Source: a virus | Reading direction: 5' to 3' (one strand) | Length of the DNA: 64,000 nt | IMG/VR virus record: IMGVR_UViG_3300034200_001454 | Span: 1-64,000 of that record | Shown here: piece by piece, positions 44,091 to 51,198 of the stretch | Numbering within the stretch: the first letter of the stretch is position 1 | Layout: the number at the start of each line of letters is the position of its first letter | Notes under the pieces: model-generated | Database searches by the model: none | Told to the model about the DNA's origin: nothing | Seen by the model: only the letters and a program-made list of their open reading frames with translations | Position numbers and translations under genes: made by a program

Positions 44091-44566
44091 TGACGTGTCC
44101 CGCGCTGCGTCAGTGCAACATCTGCAAGGAGCACAAACCGCAGACTGACTTCTACAAAGTCAAGCGGGCAAAGAAGGACATTCTTGGTGTGCCTCGTATT
44201 TCACGCTGCCGTCAGTGCGAGATACAGAAGTACATGGAGCTGGATCCACGGCAGAAGATGGTCTACGCGGCTCGCAATCGGGCTCGCATCGCCGGACTGG
44301 ACTGCACCATCACAAAGGACGACATTGAGATTCCCGAAACCTGTCCGGTGTTGGGCATCCCACTGTTCGCTCGTGTTGGCGCTGGCAGATCAAACCGCGA
44401 TCAAGTGGAGAACTCCCCGAGCCTGGATCGGATCGACAACAGCAAGGGGTATGTGCCCGGCAACATTGCAGTCATCTCGATGCGAGCAAACATGATCAAG
44501 AACAACGCCACGCTTGCTGAACTGAAGGCCATCGTGGCCTACATAGAAGCCAGCCAGAGCCAGTAA
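44090..44566 (+). CDS. HNH/endonuclease VII-like protein
   Basis: 158 residues from ATG 44090 (TGATG coupling; ATG 44084 is two codons earlier). Zinc-finger-like RQCNICKEHKPQTDFYK and SRCRQCEIQK, then RARIAGLDCTITKDD and SPSLDRIDNSKGYVPGNIAV, which is the HNH/endonuclease VII type pattern (D-x-x-N with N-x-G-Y-x-x-x-N). It probably acts as a free-standing homing or junction-cutting nuclease. It begins a GC-rich stretch unlike its neighbours. Confidence 0.75.
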   Translation: MTCPALRQCNICKEHKPQTDFYKVKRAKKDILGVPRISRCRQCEIQKYMELDPRQKMVYAARNRARIAGLDCTITKDDIEIPETCPVLGIPLFARVGAGRSNRDQVENSPSLDRIDNSKGYVPGNIAVISMRANMIKNNATLAELKAIVAYIEASQSQ

Positions 44567-44592
44567 ACCTACTCTCTACTGCCGATCAAGCG

Positions 44593-44629
44593 TATAGTGG
44601 TGGGGCAGCGAGTTTGCACCTCCTGCCCC
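44593..44629 (+). promoter_or_regulatory. -10 box plus leader hairpin (second copy)
   Basis: TATAGT (44593-44598) then a 7-bp stem GGGGCAG (44602-44608)/CTGCCCC (44623-44629) with loop CGAGTTTGCACCTC. The gene at 44652 follows 22 bases later. It matches the element at 10258 in layout and loop. Confidence 0.5.
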
Positions 44630-44651
44630 TGGCCACAGTTCTCTAGAAACC

Positions 44652-45167
44652 ATGACCCAAGAAGATTACTCCAAAGTGCCACCGCCGCACCTGCTCAAAA
44701 AGTTCTCCGAGCAAGCACGAGAGGACAGCCAGAAGCGGGGCCATGCGGGCTACTGCAAGACCTTCGCCAAGCTCTGCATCGACTGGGCGCTGAACTCCAA
44801 ATCATCTCCTAATAATCTCCAAATTAGGAGTTCCGATCTGGACGTAACGATTGCATTGGTGCAGCAGTGGACTGATGAGATCTACGGCGGTCCCGGTGCA
44901 GTTGTCGGTAGTGACGACATTTGCTTAGCCAAGCTGGCTGCTCAGTACGGCGCCGATCAGGAGCTGGAGGCGTGCTGTGAGTGGCTGAAAGCCAAGCACT
45001 GGATTGAGCCTGAATTTGTTGATGAACTCCGCGCCGCCCGCCGTCCGAAACCCGCAACACTGAAGGAGCAATCCCTGAAGCACTTAGAGGTGATGGAGCG
45101 GGACGGGCATTACCTGCCTGAAATCCTGCAAGATCTTCGTCGTGCAGTAGAGCAGCTCGATGACTAA
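44652..45167 (+). CDS. hypothetical protein (171 aa)
   Basis: 171 residues from ATG 44652, GC-rich. Helical (LLKKFSEQAREDSQKRG; EYLTDELRAARRPKPATLKEQ-like). EQSLKHLEVMERDGHYLPEI and DLRRAVEQLDD end it. No family recognised. It belongs to the GC-rich accessory block and lies behind a leader hairpin. Coupled with the next gene. Confidence 0.65.
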   Translation: MTQEDYSKVPPPHLLKKFSEQAREDSQKRGHAGYCKTFAKLCIDWALNSKSSPNNLQIRSSDLDVTIALVQQWTDEIYGGPGAVVGSDDICLAKLAAQYGADQELEACCEWLKAKHWIEPEFVDELRAARRPKPATLKEQSLKHLEVMERDGHYLPEILQDLRRAVEQLDD

Positions 45168-45306
45168 GTGGTTTTCTGTTCGCAAGGCAGACTTCGACAA
45201 AACTTTGTTTTTCGGCGTTGGTATCGGCGGCGACTTGCCAGAGACCACGCTTGCGCTTTTCTTTGTTATTGGCGAACACGTCATTTGCATTGGTCCCCAC
45301 AAGTAG
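45160..45306 (+). CDS. small hypothetical protein (48 aa)
   Basis: 48 residues: MTKWFSVRKADFDKTLFF start and GEHVICIGPHK end. Starts 8 bases before the preceding gene's stop in the -2/+1 frame. Composition (aromatic and hydrophobic strands) resembles a small beta protein. Function unknown. Confidence 0.45.
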   Translation: MTKWFSVRKADFDKTLFFGVGIGGDLPETTLALFFVIGEHVICIGPHK

Positions 45307-45320
45307 TCATTACCACTTCT

Positions 45321-45602
45321 ATGTCTGAGCTTTCACTTGCTGCGCAGGCGGTGCTGGATGCTGCTTTCCCCGTCTACGACGAAGAGGAACACCTTTACGT
45401 CGCCACTGGCGAACAACATGCAGGCATGATTGCCGCCGCCGCCCTGCGAGCGGCTGCGGATCAGGTGGTGCCACTTGCCGATGTCGCACCCCAAGAAGAC
45501 CTTGAAAGTCGAAGGGAGGCAATGGCCTGGGGGATGCAACACCAGACACAGCTCACTCGCTACCAACTCCTCGCCATCGCTGATGAGCTTGAAGCCCAGT
45601 AG
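45321..45602 (+). CDS. hypothetical protein with LRAAADQVVP motif (93 aa)
   Basis: 93 residues from ATG 45321. SLAAQAVLDAAFPVYDEEE, AAALRAAADQVVPLADVAPQ, then QLLAIADELEAQ. I recognise the LRAAADQVVP and LLAIAxELEAQ pattern as a small family seen in Synechococcus phages, function unknown. An upstream in-frame ORF start at 45168 would read through unrelated residues and is not used. Confidence 0.7.
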   Translation: MSELSLAAQAVLDAAFPVYDEEEHLYVATGEQHAGMIAAAALRAAADQVVPLADVAPQEDLESRREAMAWGMQHQTQLTRYQLLAIADELEAQ

Positions 45603-45616
45603 TCACCTTCGTTTCT

Positions 45617-45895
45617 ATGTCTGAATACAAGATGAACTTAATTGCAACATTTAAAGTCCCCGTTACTGTCTCTTTAAGCATTGAACAACAGAAAGAAGCG
45701 CGACAAGCTGTTAATTGCTTTTATCTTGGAGATCCAGAATGTAATGTTTTGAACCCAGAAACAATGCAGTATGAAGCTAAGTATCCACAAAAAGAAACGT
45801 CTGAATTCAAGAAAGCCTGTCGCAATATTGCTCAGGACGCAACAGAATACTTAACTATTGGTCTTGACTCATCTGGCCGGCTTTCCATCCTGTAA
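45617..45895 (+). CDS. hypothetical protein (92 aa)
   Basis: 92 residues. VPVTVSLSIEQQKEARQAV, then CNVLNPETMQYEAKYPQKET. AT-richer than the preceding block, marking its end. No family recognised. Confidence 0.6.
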   Translation: MSEYKMNLIATFKVPVTVSLSIEQQKEARQAVNCFYLGDPECNVLNPETMQYEAKYPQKETSEFKKACRNIAQDATEYLTIGLDSSGRLSIL

Positions 45896-45966
45896 GGCGC
45901 CCGCAATTCCCGCACCTTGATCTGCCTTTGCATCGTCTAAACTAACAAAGACCATTCTTTTTAACC

Positions 45967-46281
45967 ATGGCAATCACTTACCAATGGGGCGTTGCAAATC
46001 TGGAACGCCACCTTGCTGATGGAATCGTCTACACGGTTCACTATACAATTTCGGCTGATGATGGCACGTATGCTAGTTCGGCGTATGGCAGTCTTGGCCT
46101 TGAAGCGCCTGACGCAGATGATGAAATTCCCTATGCCCAACTCACGCCTGAAATCGTCACTGGCTGGGTGAAGGAAAAGTTTGGCGCTGAAAAAGTAGCA
46201 GAAATCGAAGCGGCATTGGCCGAACAGATTTCTCAACAGCGCACTCCCACTACAGGCAACGGCCTGCCCTGGAATAGCTAA
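45967..46281 (+). CDS. DUF7936-like conserved phage protein (104 aa)
   Basis: 104 residues. AITYQWGVANLERHLADGIV, then VHYTISADDGTYASSAYGS and GWVKEKFGAEKVAEIEAALAE and PTTGNGLPW match a widespread tailed-phage family (DUF7936-like) of unknown function. Presumably non-virion accessory, judging from broad presence. Distance to next gene is short. Confidence 0.75.
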   Translation: MAITYQWGVANLERHLADGIVYTVHYTISADDGTYASSAYGSLGLEAPDADDEIPYAQLTPEIVTGWVKEKFGAEKVAEIEAALAEQISQQRTPTTGNGLPWNS

Positions 46282-46304
46282 GCTTTTGTTTTCATCGTCT
46301 TTCC

Positions 46305-46442
46305 ATGGCGGCAAAAAGCAAAATCGGCATCAGCGGGCAAAAGCTGTTCACGCCTGGTAAACCTAAAACTACAAGGCAGGGTAACGGCAAAAACAGTAAG
46401 GCCAGTCACGGGCGCAAGCTCCGCAAAGGACAAGGCAAATAA
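46305..46442 (+). CDS. small basic conserved peptide (45 aa)
   Basis: 45 residues: MAAKSKIGISGQKLFTPGKP start and SHGRKLRKGQGK end, 15 Lys/Arg. Seen in tailed phages as a short conserved basic peptide. It is too short for a function call. Followed immediately by a terminator, which supports it being the last gene of its unit. Confidence 0.6.
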   Translation: MAAKSKIGISGQKLFTPGKPKTTRQGNGKNSKASHGRKLRKGQGK

Positions 46443-46444
46443 AC

Positions 46445-46470
46445 AAGGGGCCGAAAGGCCCTTTCTTTTT
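46445..46470 (+). terminator. intrinsic terminator
   Basis: Stem AAGGGGCC/GGCCCTT with loop GAAA (one bulged base) followed by TCTTTTT. It begins three bases after the basic peptide stop. Confidence 0.85.
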
Positions 46471-46501
46471 GCGCTTACAATACAAGAAAGACAAGATTAT
46501 C

Positions 46502-47725
46502 ATGGGCCAAATTATTGCCGGTGGCGAGCAGTTTGAAACTCATATTGAAGCAGATTATCGGGGAAAGATTTTACAAAAAGGACCAGATAGTGGAGCCGTA
46601 GATGCTTTTGGAAGACAGCGGACAAGTGCTCCTTATACGCTTTTTGATAGCACAATGCGCTATGACAAGCGTCCTGATCAATGGTTTGACAGTATTGTTG
46701 GCAGTGGCACTTCCACTTTTTTAACGCATCAAAGCAGTGTGGCAATGAGTACCACCACTGCGTCGGGAGACACGGTTCTTCGTCGTACTAAGCAGAACTT
46801 TCCGTATCAGGCGGGTAAAAGCATGATGCTTTTGCAAAGTTTTGTTGGCGCTCCGCTTGCTTCTGGACTCATTCAAGAAGTGGGAATTTTCAATGACCAG
46901 AATGGTGTGATGCTACGCGCTAGTGGTACTACGGTGCAATTTGTTGTTAGAAGCTATGCATCTGGCACAGTCAATGAAGACGTAGTGAATCAAAGCGATT
47001 GGAATATTGACACGCTTTCTTCACTTAACTTTGCTAAAGCACAAATCTTTACTGCTGATTTGGAATGGCTTGGCGTGGGGCGCGTTAGGTGTGGTTTTGT
47101 TATTGACGGGGAAATAGTTTATTGCCACGAGTTTGAGCATTTCAACGCATTGGATAGCGTCTATATGACAACTGCTATTTTGCCATTGTCCTATCGCATT
47201 CATAATGCTTCCGCTCAAGCGTCTTCGGCGACAATGAAGCATGTGTGTTGCAGCCTGCTAAGCGAAGGCGGCTACGAGCCAGATGGTGCCATTTATTCAG
47301 TGTCGCATAGTCTTTCAACAGTACCCAACACTTCTGGCGAGCGCATCACTGCTGGCATTCGTATGGCCAGTGGTCGCACTGGTAATGTCATTCTTCCCGT
47401 CAGGATTTCTACGACCACTGCTTCTAGCGATGTAGTGCTGTGGCGATTACGGTTGAATCCTACGCTTTCTGGCGTTACTTGGAGCGCAGCCAGCAATGGT
47501 AGGGGCAATGTAGAAGTGACGACAAGCGGCACTGCTACGGGAGGCACTGTAATTGATTCTGGTTTTGTCAGTCAGGGCAGCGCTAATAACTATGCAGTGG
47601 CAGAAGCCATTCGCTTAGCGCTGGGGCAAAATGCCTCTGGCGTTAGCGACACGTTGATTCTTACCGTGGACACTGACGTGAACGCTAAAGCTTTAGGCAT
47701 GATTGGCTGGGTGGAAGTGGTTTGA
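46502..47725 (+). CDS. virion structural protein (GRxRxSxPxTLFD family)
   Basis: 407 residues from ATG 46502 (an ATG at 46469 lies before it but within the terminator region). DAFGRQRTSAPYTLFDSTMRYD is the conserved entry motif of a virion protein family present in many tailed phages, usually annotated as structural. The rest is beta-rich with Gly/Ser/Thr (TASSDVVLWRLRLN; TLILTVDTDVNAKALG). It may be a fibre-associated or head-decoration protein. It has its own transcription unit after the terminator. Confidence 0.75.
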   Translation: MGQIIAGGEQFETHIEADYRGKILQKGPDSGAVDAFGRQRTSAPYTLFDSTMRYDKRPDQWFDSIVGSGTSTFLTHQSSVAMSTTTASGDTVLRRTKQNFPYQAGKSMMLLQSFVGAPLASGLIQEVGIFNDQNGVMLRASGTTVQFVVRSYASGTVNEDVVNQSDWNIDTLSSLNFAKAQIFTADLEWLGVGRVRCGFVIDGEIVYCHEFEHFNALDSVYMTTAILPLSYRIHNASAQASSATMKHVCCSLLSEGGYEPDGAIYSVSHSLSTVPNTSGERITAGIRMASGRTGNVILPVRISTTTASSDVVLWRLRLNPTLSGVTWSAASNGRGNVEVTTSGTATGGTVIDSGFVSQGSANNYAVAEAIRLALGQNASGVSDTLILTVDTDVNAKALGMIGWVEVV

Positions 47726-47758
47726 TCAGCTAAGCTAAGAACTCTTGTCTTTCCTTCC

Positions 47759-47962
47759 ATGGACGGCTTTAAAGACCAGTGGTACAAGCAACAAGTGGAT
47801 CACATCTCTGAGGCTCTTCAAGAGCTGCTTACGGACGACGATCCTGCCGTTGCCATCAAGGGACTAAGCGAAGCTATTAGCGAGTGGGAAACCTACCACG
47901 AGAAGGAACTGGCTAAATGGAAGCGCCTTAGGGCGCTTCTGAGCTGGGAAGCTGGTACGTAA
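47759..47962 (+). CDS. small helical hypothetical protein (67 aa)
   Basis: 67 residues, almost wholly helical and acidic (EALQELLTDDDPAVAIKGL; EWETYHEKELAKWKRLR). It overlaps the end of the following minus-strand gene by 35 bases. No function recognised. Confidence 0.55.
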   Translation: MDGFKDQWYKQQVDHISEALQELLTDDDPAVAIKGLSEAISEWETYHEKELAKWKRLRALLSWEAGT

Positions 47963-48332
47963 TTCGCAGTTCTCCTCCTAGCGCCTTTACAGCCTCGCTA
48001 GCATCCGCTGGCGGGGCTGTTTCAATGAGGACAGACGGAACGATGGCATCAGGAAGAGGCGTCACCTTTGCTTCGGGGTAGAGGGAGCGAGCTTTCTCCG
48101 CTAATGCATTTGCTTTTGTTTCTTTTTCTTCTTTCTCCCATTGTTTCACCAATACTGCTACCTGCCCGTCTATTTTCTCCATTACGATTTTAGTTTTCCA
48201 TTCTGCCCAGTCTTGACGACAATGCGCCATGAGCAGTTTGAACCATGAATTAAAAGCAAGAGAGGGCCATCGTGAGGCGGCCCAAAGTCCTGCTTCGTAG
48301 CAAAGTGCATTAAACCAGCTTTCGCGGCTCAT
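47928..48332 (-). CDS. hypothetical protein (134 aa)
   Basis: 134 residues from ATG 48332; an upstream in-frame start at 48395 would run through the leader hairpin at 48361 and is rejected. SRESWFNALCYEAGLWAASRW, then basic helix KTKIVMEKIDGQVAVLVK, then Pro/Ala-rich tail. Function unknown. Its end overlaps the preceding plus-strand gene convergently. Confidence 0.55.
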   Translation of the reverse strand: MSRESWFNALCYEAGLWAASRWPSLAFNSWFKLLMAHCRQDWAEWKTKIVMEKIDGQVAVLVKQWEKEEKETKANALAEKARSLYPEAKVTPLPDAIVPSVLIETAPPADASEAVKALGGELRITYQLPSSEAP

Positions 48333-48350
48333 ATTTCGTTGATCATCGCC

Positions 48351-48387
48351 TAAGATGAAAGGGCAGCGGAACTGCAATTCCCTGCCC
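48351..48387 (+). promoter_or_regulatory. -10 box plus leader hairpin (third copy)
   Basis: TAAGAT (48351-48356) then stem GGGCAG (48361-48366)/CTGCCC (48382-48387) with a 15-base loop containing TGCAATTC, related to the loops at 10258 and 44593. The HNH gene at 48414 follows, preceded by a strong AGGAGG (48400-48405). Confidence 0.5.
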
Positions 48388-48413
48388 ACGGACACCTAAA
48401 GGAGGTAGGCATC

Positions 48414-48941
48414 ATGTCCATGATAGAAGAATGGCGTCCCGTCGTTGGTTACGAAGGGCTTTACGAGGTGAGTAGTCTTGGTCGGGTGCGAAGTTTAGAC
48501 CGATGGGTTCGAGCTAATTCTGGTCGCAGGAGGACTGGAGTTCGCTACTTTACTCCGTCTCCATCGGGGCGCAATGGTAAATACAAGCGAGTTCTTCTGC
48601 GCAACCCGGACAAGCAGCGCCCTGTTCATCACTTGGTGCTCGAGGCATTTGTTGGTCCTCGCCCAGAAAACTGCGAGGTTAGGCATTTAGATGGCGATCC
48701 CAGTAATAACAGGCTTGATAATTTAGCTTGGGGAACTAAAGCAGAAAATCAAGCCGATAAAGTCAGGCATGGTACAGTTCTTCGTGGTACGGCAAACCCA
48801 GCCAGCAAGCTTACCGAAGCTGATGTATTAGCTATACGCGCAAGCAACAAAAGGCAGGTTGATTTAGCTGAAATATACGGAGTAACTCAGCCCATTATTA
48901 GCGCAATTCGCTTGCGCAAGATATGGAAGCACCTCGATTAG
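48414..48941 (+). CDS. HNH homing endonuclease with NUMOD4 domain
   Basis: 175 residues. NUMOD4-type start EEWRPVVGYEGLYEVSSLGR, HNH core PVHHLVLEAFVGPRPENC and VRHLDGDPSNNRLDNLAWGT (about residues 65-110), then a NUMOD/HTH-like C-terminus (QVDLAEIYGVTQPIISAIRL). A textbook free-standing HNH homing endonuclease. It converges with the endolysin gene (4-base overlap). Confidence 0.93.
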   Translation: MSMIEEWRPVVGYEGLYEVSSLGRVRSLDRWVRANSGRRRTGVRYFTPSPSGRNGKYKRVLLRNPDKQRPVHHLVLEAFVGPRPENCEVRHLDGDPSNNRLDNLAWGTKAENQADKVRHGTVLRGTANPASKLTEADVLAIRASNKRQVDLAEIYGVTQPIISAIRLRKIWKHLD

Positions 48942-49882
48942 CCTTCTTGAAAAACACTTATAAATAAAGCTCCTTTATCTGCTAGCGGTAATACTTTGTC
49001 GCGCAAATCAATATTACGAGCACGACAACAACCCATCGTTGGCATTAGCTTTTGATTCGGAGCCCACGCGCCTGGCCATCCAAGCGCACTAGATCCGCCA
49101 TGCAGCATGATTCCTGCACGCCCATTATCCCTTTCTTGCCCCTCTAGATCAATCATGTCAAAACTGTACCAACCATAAGCCATGAGTGTGCGATCATAAG
49201 CAGGCTTGTCGCCCACCCGATCATAGTCTCGATAAATAGTGCCAACTTTATACAAACCAGGAGGACAATCACTGTTTTGAATGCGCCATTCAAAATCACT
49301 ATATTGTCCACGAGCAAGACAAGGGATTTCCCACAAAAGCTTTCCTTCATAGGAAAAAGCTTTCATGGTTTCCACTGCATCGTTCACAATCAAATGCGAA
49401 TCGCCAGCTTTAAAGCCAAAGTCTTGAGGACGTTTTGTGGGGCCAATCATGGTAAATTGCGTGGTTTCTGGAGTATATTCCTTCATAAGCTTTGAAAGCT
49501 TTGCAGGATATTCTGGATCAGTGGCATACGATTGCTCCTTGAGCATACGTGCCGCTGCATAACGATTTGGCGCATTGTTGACGCCTTTGAACTGACGATA
49601 GTCTTTATACCATCGCGTGATGAGATATTCAATGCAAGCAGAAAGACTTGGAAAGTCAAGGAAGCCTGCTTTAATTGTCACCCATTGACCGTCGTACCAC
49701 TCTTGTGTAGTGGTCCTAGTGCCATCGCCTTTTAGGCCTAAGTAATTATGAGTGCCAGATGTATGCTTCCCGAAACCACTTTCTAGACAACATTGTGCTG
49801 CCACTAATTCTGGGAAACGCGCACCATGCCTTCGAGCAATGGTATAGCAGGTATCCCAGAATGCCCTATTGGAAGCCGTCAT
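48938..49882 (-). CDS. endolysin: glucosaminidase plus L,D-transpeptidase-like domain
   Basis: 314 residues. N-terminal glucosaminidase-type domain with E34 in AAQCCLESGFGKHTSGTHNY and a fold-typical NYLGLKGDGTRT. The C-terminal half (residues about 145-314) has HGG at 261-263 and, 21-22 residues later, TMGCCRARN with Cys 285/286, matching the His...(S/T)xGC(x)R pattern of YkuD-type L,D-transpeptidases. The enzyme would degrade or modify host murein at lysis. It is the last gene of the lysis cassette. Confidence 0.85.
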   Translation of the reverse strand: MTASNRAFWDTCYTIARRHGARFPELVAAQCCLESGFGKHTSGTHNYLGLKGDGTRTTTQEWYDGQWVTIKAGFLDFPSLSACIEYLITRWYKDYRQFKGVNNAPNRYAAARMLKEQSYATDPEYPAKLSKLMKEYTPETTQFTMIGPTKRPQDFGFKAGDSHLIVNDAVETMKAFSYEGKLLWEIPCLARGQYSDFEWRIQNSDCPPGLYKVGTIYRDYDRVGDKPAYDRTLMAYGWYSFDMIDLEGQERDNGRAGIMLHGGSSALGWPGAWAPNQKLMPTMGCCRARNIDLRDKVLPLADKGALFISVFQEG

Positions 49883-49886
49883 GGCT

Positions 49887-50030
49887 TCAGTCCTTCACGC
49901 GGAAAACAGTCTTCAAACCTTCGAGAAGCAGTTGCAGCACGTTATTGCTTTTCCAGGGTGAACGATCAAGAATTTGGTCGGCAGCAGCAATGATGATGCC
50001 ACCAACAACGAACCATTCTGCACCAGACAT
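49887..50030 (-). CDS. 47-aa membrane-associated lysis cassette protein
   Basis: 47 residues: MSGAEWFVVGGIIIAAADQI, then SNNVLQLLLEGLKTVFRVKD. One short hydrophobic helix plus an amphipathic helix. It ends four bases before the endolysin start and follows the holin-like gene, so it shares their operon. Similar short proteins sit beside cyanophage lysis genes, role unknown. Confidence 0.7.
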   Translation of the reverse strand: MSGAEWFVVGGIIIAAADQILDRSPWKSNNVLQLLLEGLKTVFRVKD

Positions 50031-50060
50031 GGCTAGTCCTCTAAGAGAGTTTCTTAAAGC

Positions 50061-50270
50061 CTAGCGTTTAATCTCAAGGCTGCGCACTCGTGTTTCAATA
50101 TCGCTCATTTTGTCCGTAAGAGCACTAAGTTTTTCAGTGACACTTTCAATTTGCACTGCCACTCTTGCCTGTTGATTGCCGACAGTGATAAGCATTGCTC
50201 CCGTGGAAAGAAGCATGCCAGCCGTGATCGTGGCCACGAAATTGGCCATGCCTTCTTTGAATGAGTCCAT
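50061..50270 (-). CDS. holin-like protein (69 aa)
   Basis: 69 residues. One transmembrane helix (GMANFVATITAGMLLSTGAM, about residues 7-30) followed by a coiled-coil tail (ESVTEKLSALTDKMSDIETR). First gene of the lysis cassette, upstream of the 47-residue protein and endolysin. A single membrane span plus coiled coil fits class III holins, but spanin-like or anchor roles are possible. Confidence 0.6.
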   Translation of the reverse strand: MDSFKEGMANFVATITAGMLLSTGAMLITVGNQQARVAVQIESVTEKLSALTDKMSDIETRVRSLEIKR

Positions 50271-50314
50271 GGAGAGTCCTGCAATTTTTATATTAGCAAA
50301 AGCGCATTATTCGC

Positions 50315-50839
50315 TTGTCGCCGGTTAGATTGTTTGCAGGAAAATTTAATAGCACCATGCTTAGAGCGAATGGTCCCGATGAGCTATTGTATTCCCTCAT
50401 TGAACTTCGCCCCGGAGACGCAAGACGCAGATTTCGCAAGAGTATTTTTGAAGACTATCCGCTAAGAGGCCCGCTTGGACAGTGCGCTTGTGCATATTGT
50501 GGACAATGGAATGAGAAACTAACTATTGACCATATTGTGCCAAAAAGCAAAGGCGGCCCTCATTTTGCAAAATATAATTTAGTGCCAAGTTGCAAGTCCT
50601 GCAATCTTCTAAAAGGAGCGGAGCCTATCTTTGAATGGTGGCGTCCGCAAAAATTCTGGAACGAAAAACGAGAGCAGCTTTTGCTGGCGTGGGTGCATCA
50701 CAATAGCTTCGTCAGCGCCCACACTTCATTGCAGGATATTGAAGCTTTTGCGGAGAAGCGTGATTATTACATTCCACCGTCAAAAGAAGAAGCCCCCATT
50801 TCTGGGGGCTTTTGTTATACGGAATGGCAAGCAGCTTAG
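50315..50839 (+). CDS. HNH endonuclease
   Basis: 174 residues from TTG 50315 (TTG 50330 is an alternative). Zinc-finger-like CACAYCGQWNEK, HNH core LTIDHIVPKSKGGPHFAKYN and NLVPSCKSCNLLKG (about residues 55-95), then an extended C-terminus. McrA-type HNH, probably a homing or defence-related nuclease. A TATATT box with a small hairpin (AAGCG/CGCTT) lies just before the start. A terminator is encoded within its last codons. Confidence 0.88.
   Translation: MSPVRLFAGKFNSTMLRANGPDELLYSLIELRPGDARRRFRKSIFEDYPLRGPLGQCACAYCGQWNEKLTIDHIVPKSKGGPHFAKYNLVPSCKSCNLLKGAEPIFEWWRPQKFWNEKREQLLLAWVHHNSFVSAHTSLQDIEAFAEKRDYYIPPSKEEAPISGGFCYTEWQAA
50790..50816 (+). terminator. intrinsic terminator inside the HNH gene end
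   Basis: Stem AAGCCCCC (50790-50797)/GGGGGCTT (50804-50811), loop ATTTCT, followed by TTGTT. It lies inside the final 17 codons of the HNH gene and faces the convergent DUF3310 gene. Confidence 0.8.
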
Positions 50840-51198
50840 GCTTTATCTACTGGCGCGAATAAATCATAACGCGCGCCTGGCATTGGACAGAAGCCATCCT
50901 TGCAGCCATTATCAACATTGTTCTCGATGGCGGCAAGAGCTTCGCTTTCTTGATCTGTTTCTAGAGCAAAGATGAGCTGTCCAAGGTACCACTTTGCCTT
51001 TTCAAGATCTTCAAGACCATTCTTCTTTTCGTAGCGCCAAACGTATTTCAGAATATTGCCTTTAAGGAAACCACGAAACGCTTCTGGCGTCATGCTTGCT
51101 TCCATCGCTTCAATGGCCTCTAAGCCGCCACTGGCGTAGTGAATGGGACGTTCCACGGGATGAAAAGCTTCAGGGGATTGCTCAAAAGGCATTGCCAT
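50836..51198 (-). CDS. DUF3310 protein (nucleotide-metabolism associated)
   Basis: 120 residues. HYASGGLEAIEAMEASMTPE, then FLKGNILKYVWRYEKKNGLE and LEKAKWYLGQLI is the DUF3310 signature. The family is widespread in phages and often linked to nucleotide pools; no reaction is established that I know of. It overlaps the end of thyX by 17 bases. Confidence 0.88.
   Translation of the reverse strand: MAMPFEQSPEAFHPVERPIHYASGGLEAIEAMEASMTPEAFRGFLKGNILKYVWRYEKKNGLEDLEKAKWYLGQLIFALETDQESEALAAIENNVDNGCKDGFCPMPGARYDLFAPVDKA

Noticed and set aside
45168-45320. N-terminal extension of the 93-residue protein to 45168
   Set aside because: The extra residues are Arg/Trp-rich noise in another frame of the 48-residue gene; ATG 45321 begins the conserved part.
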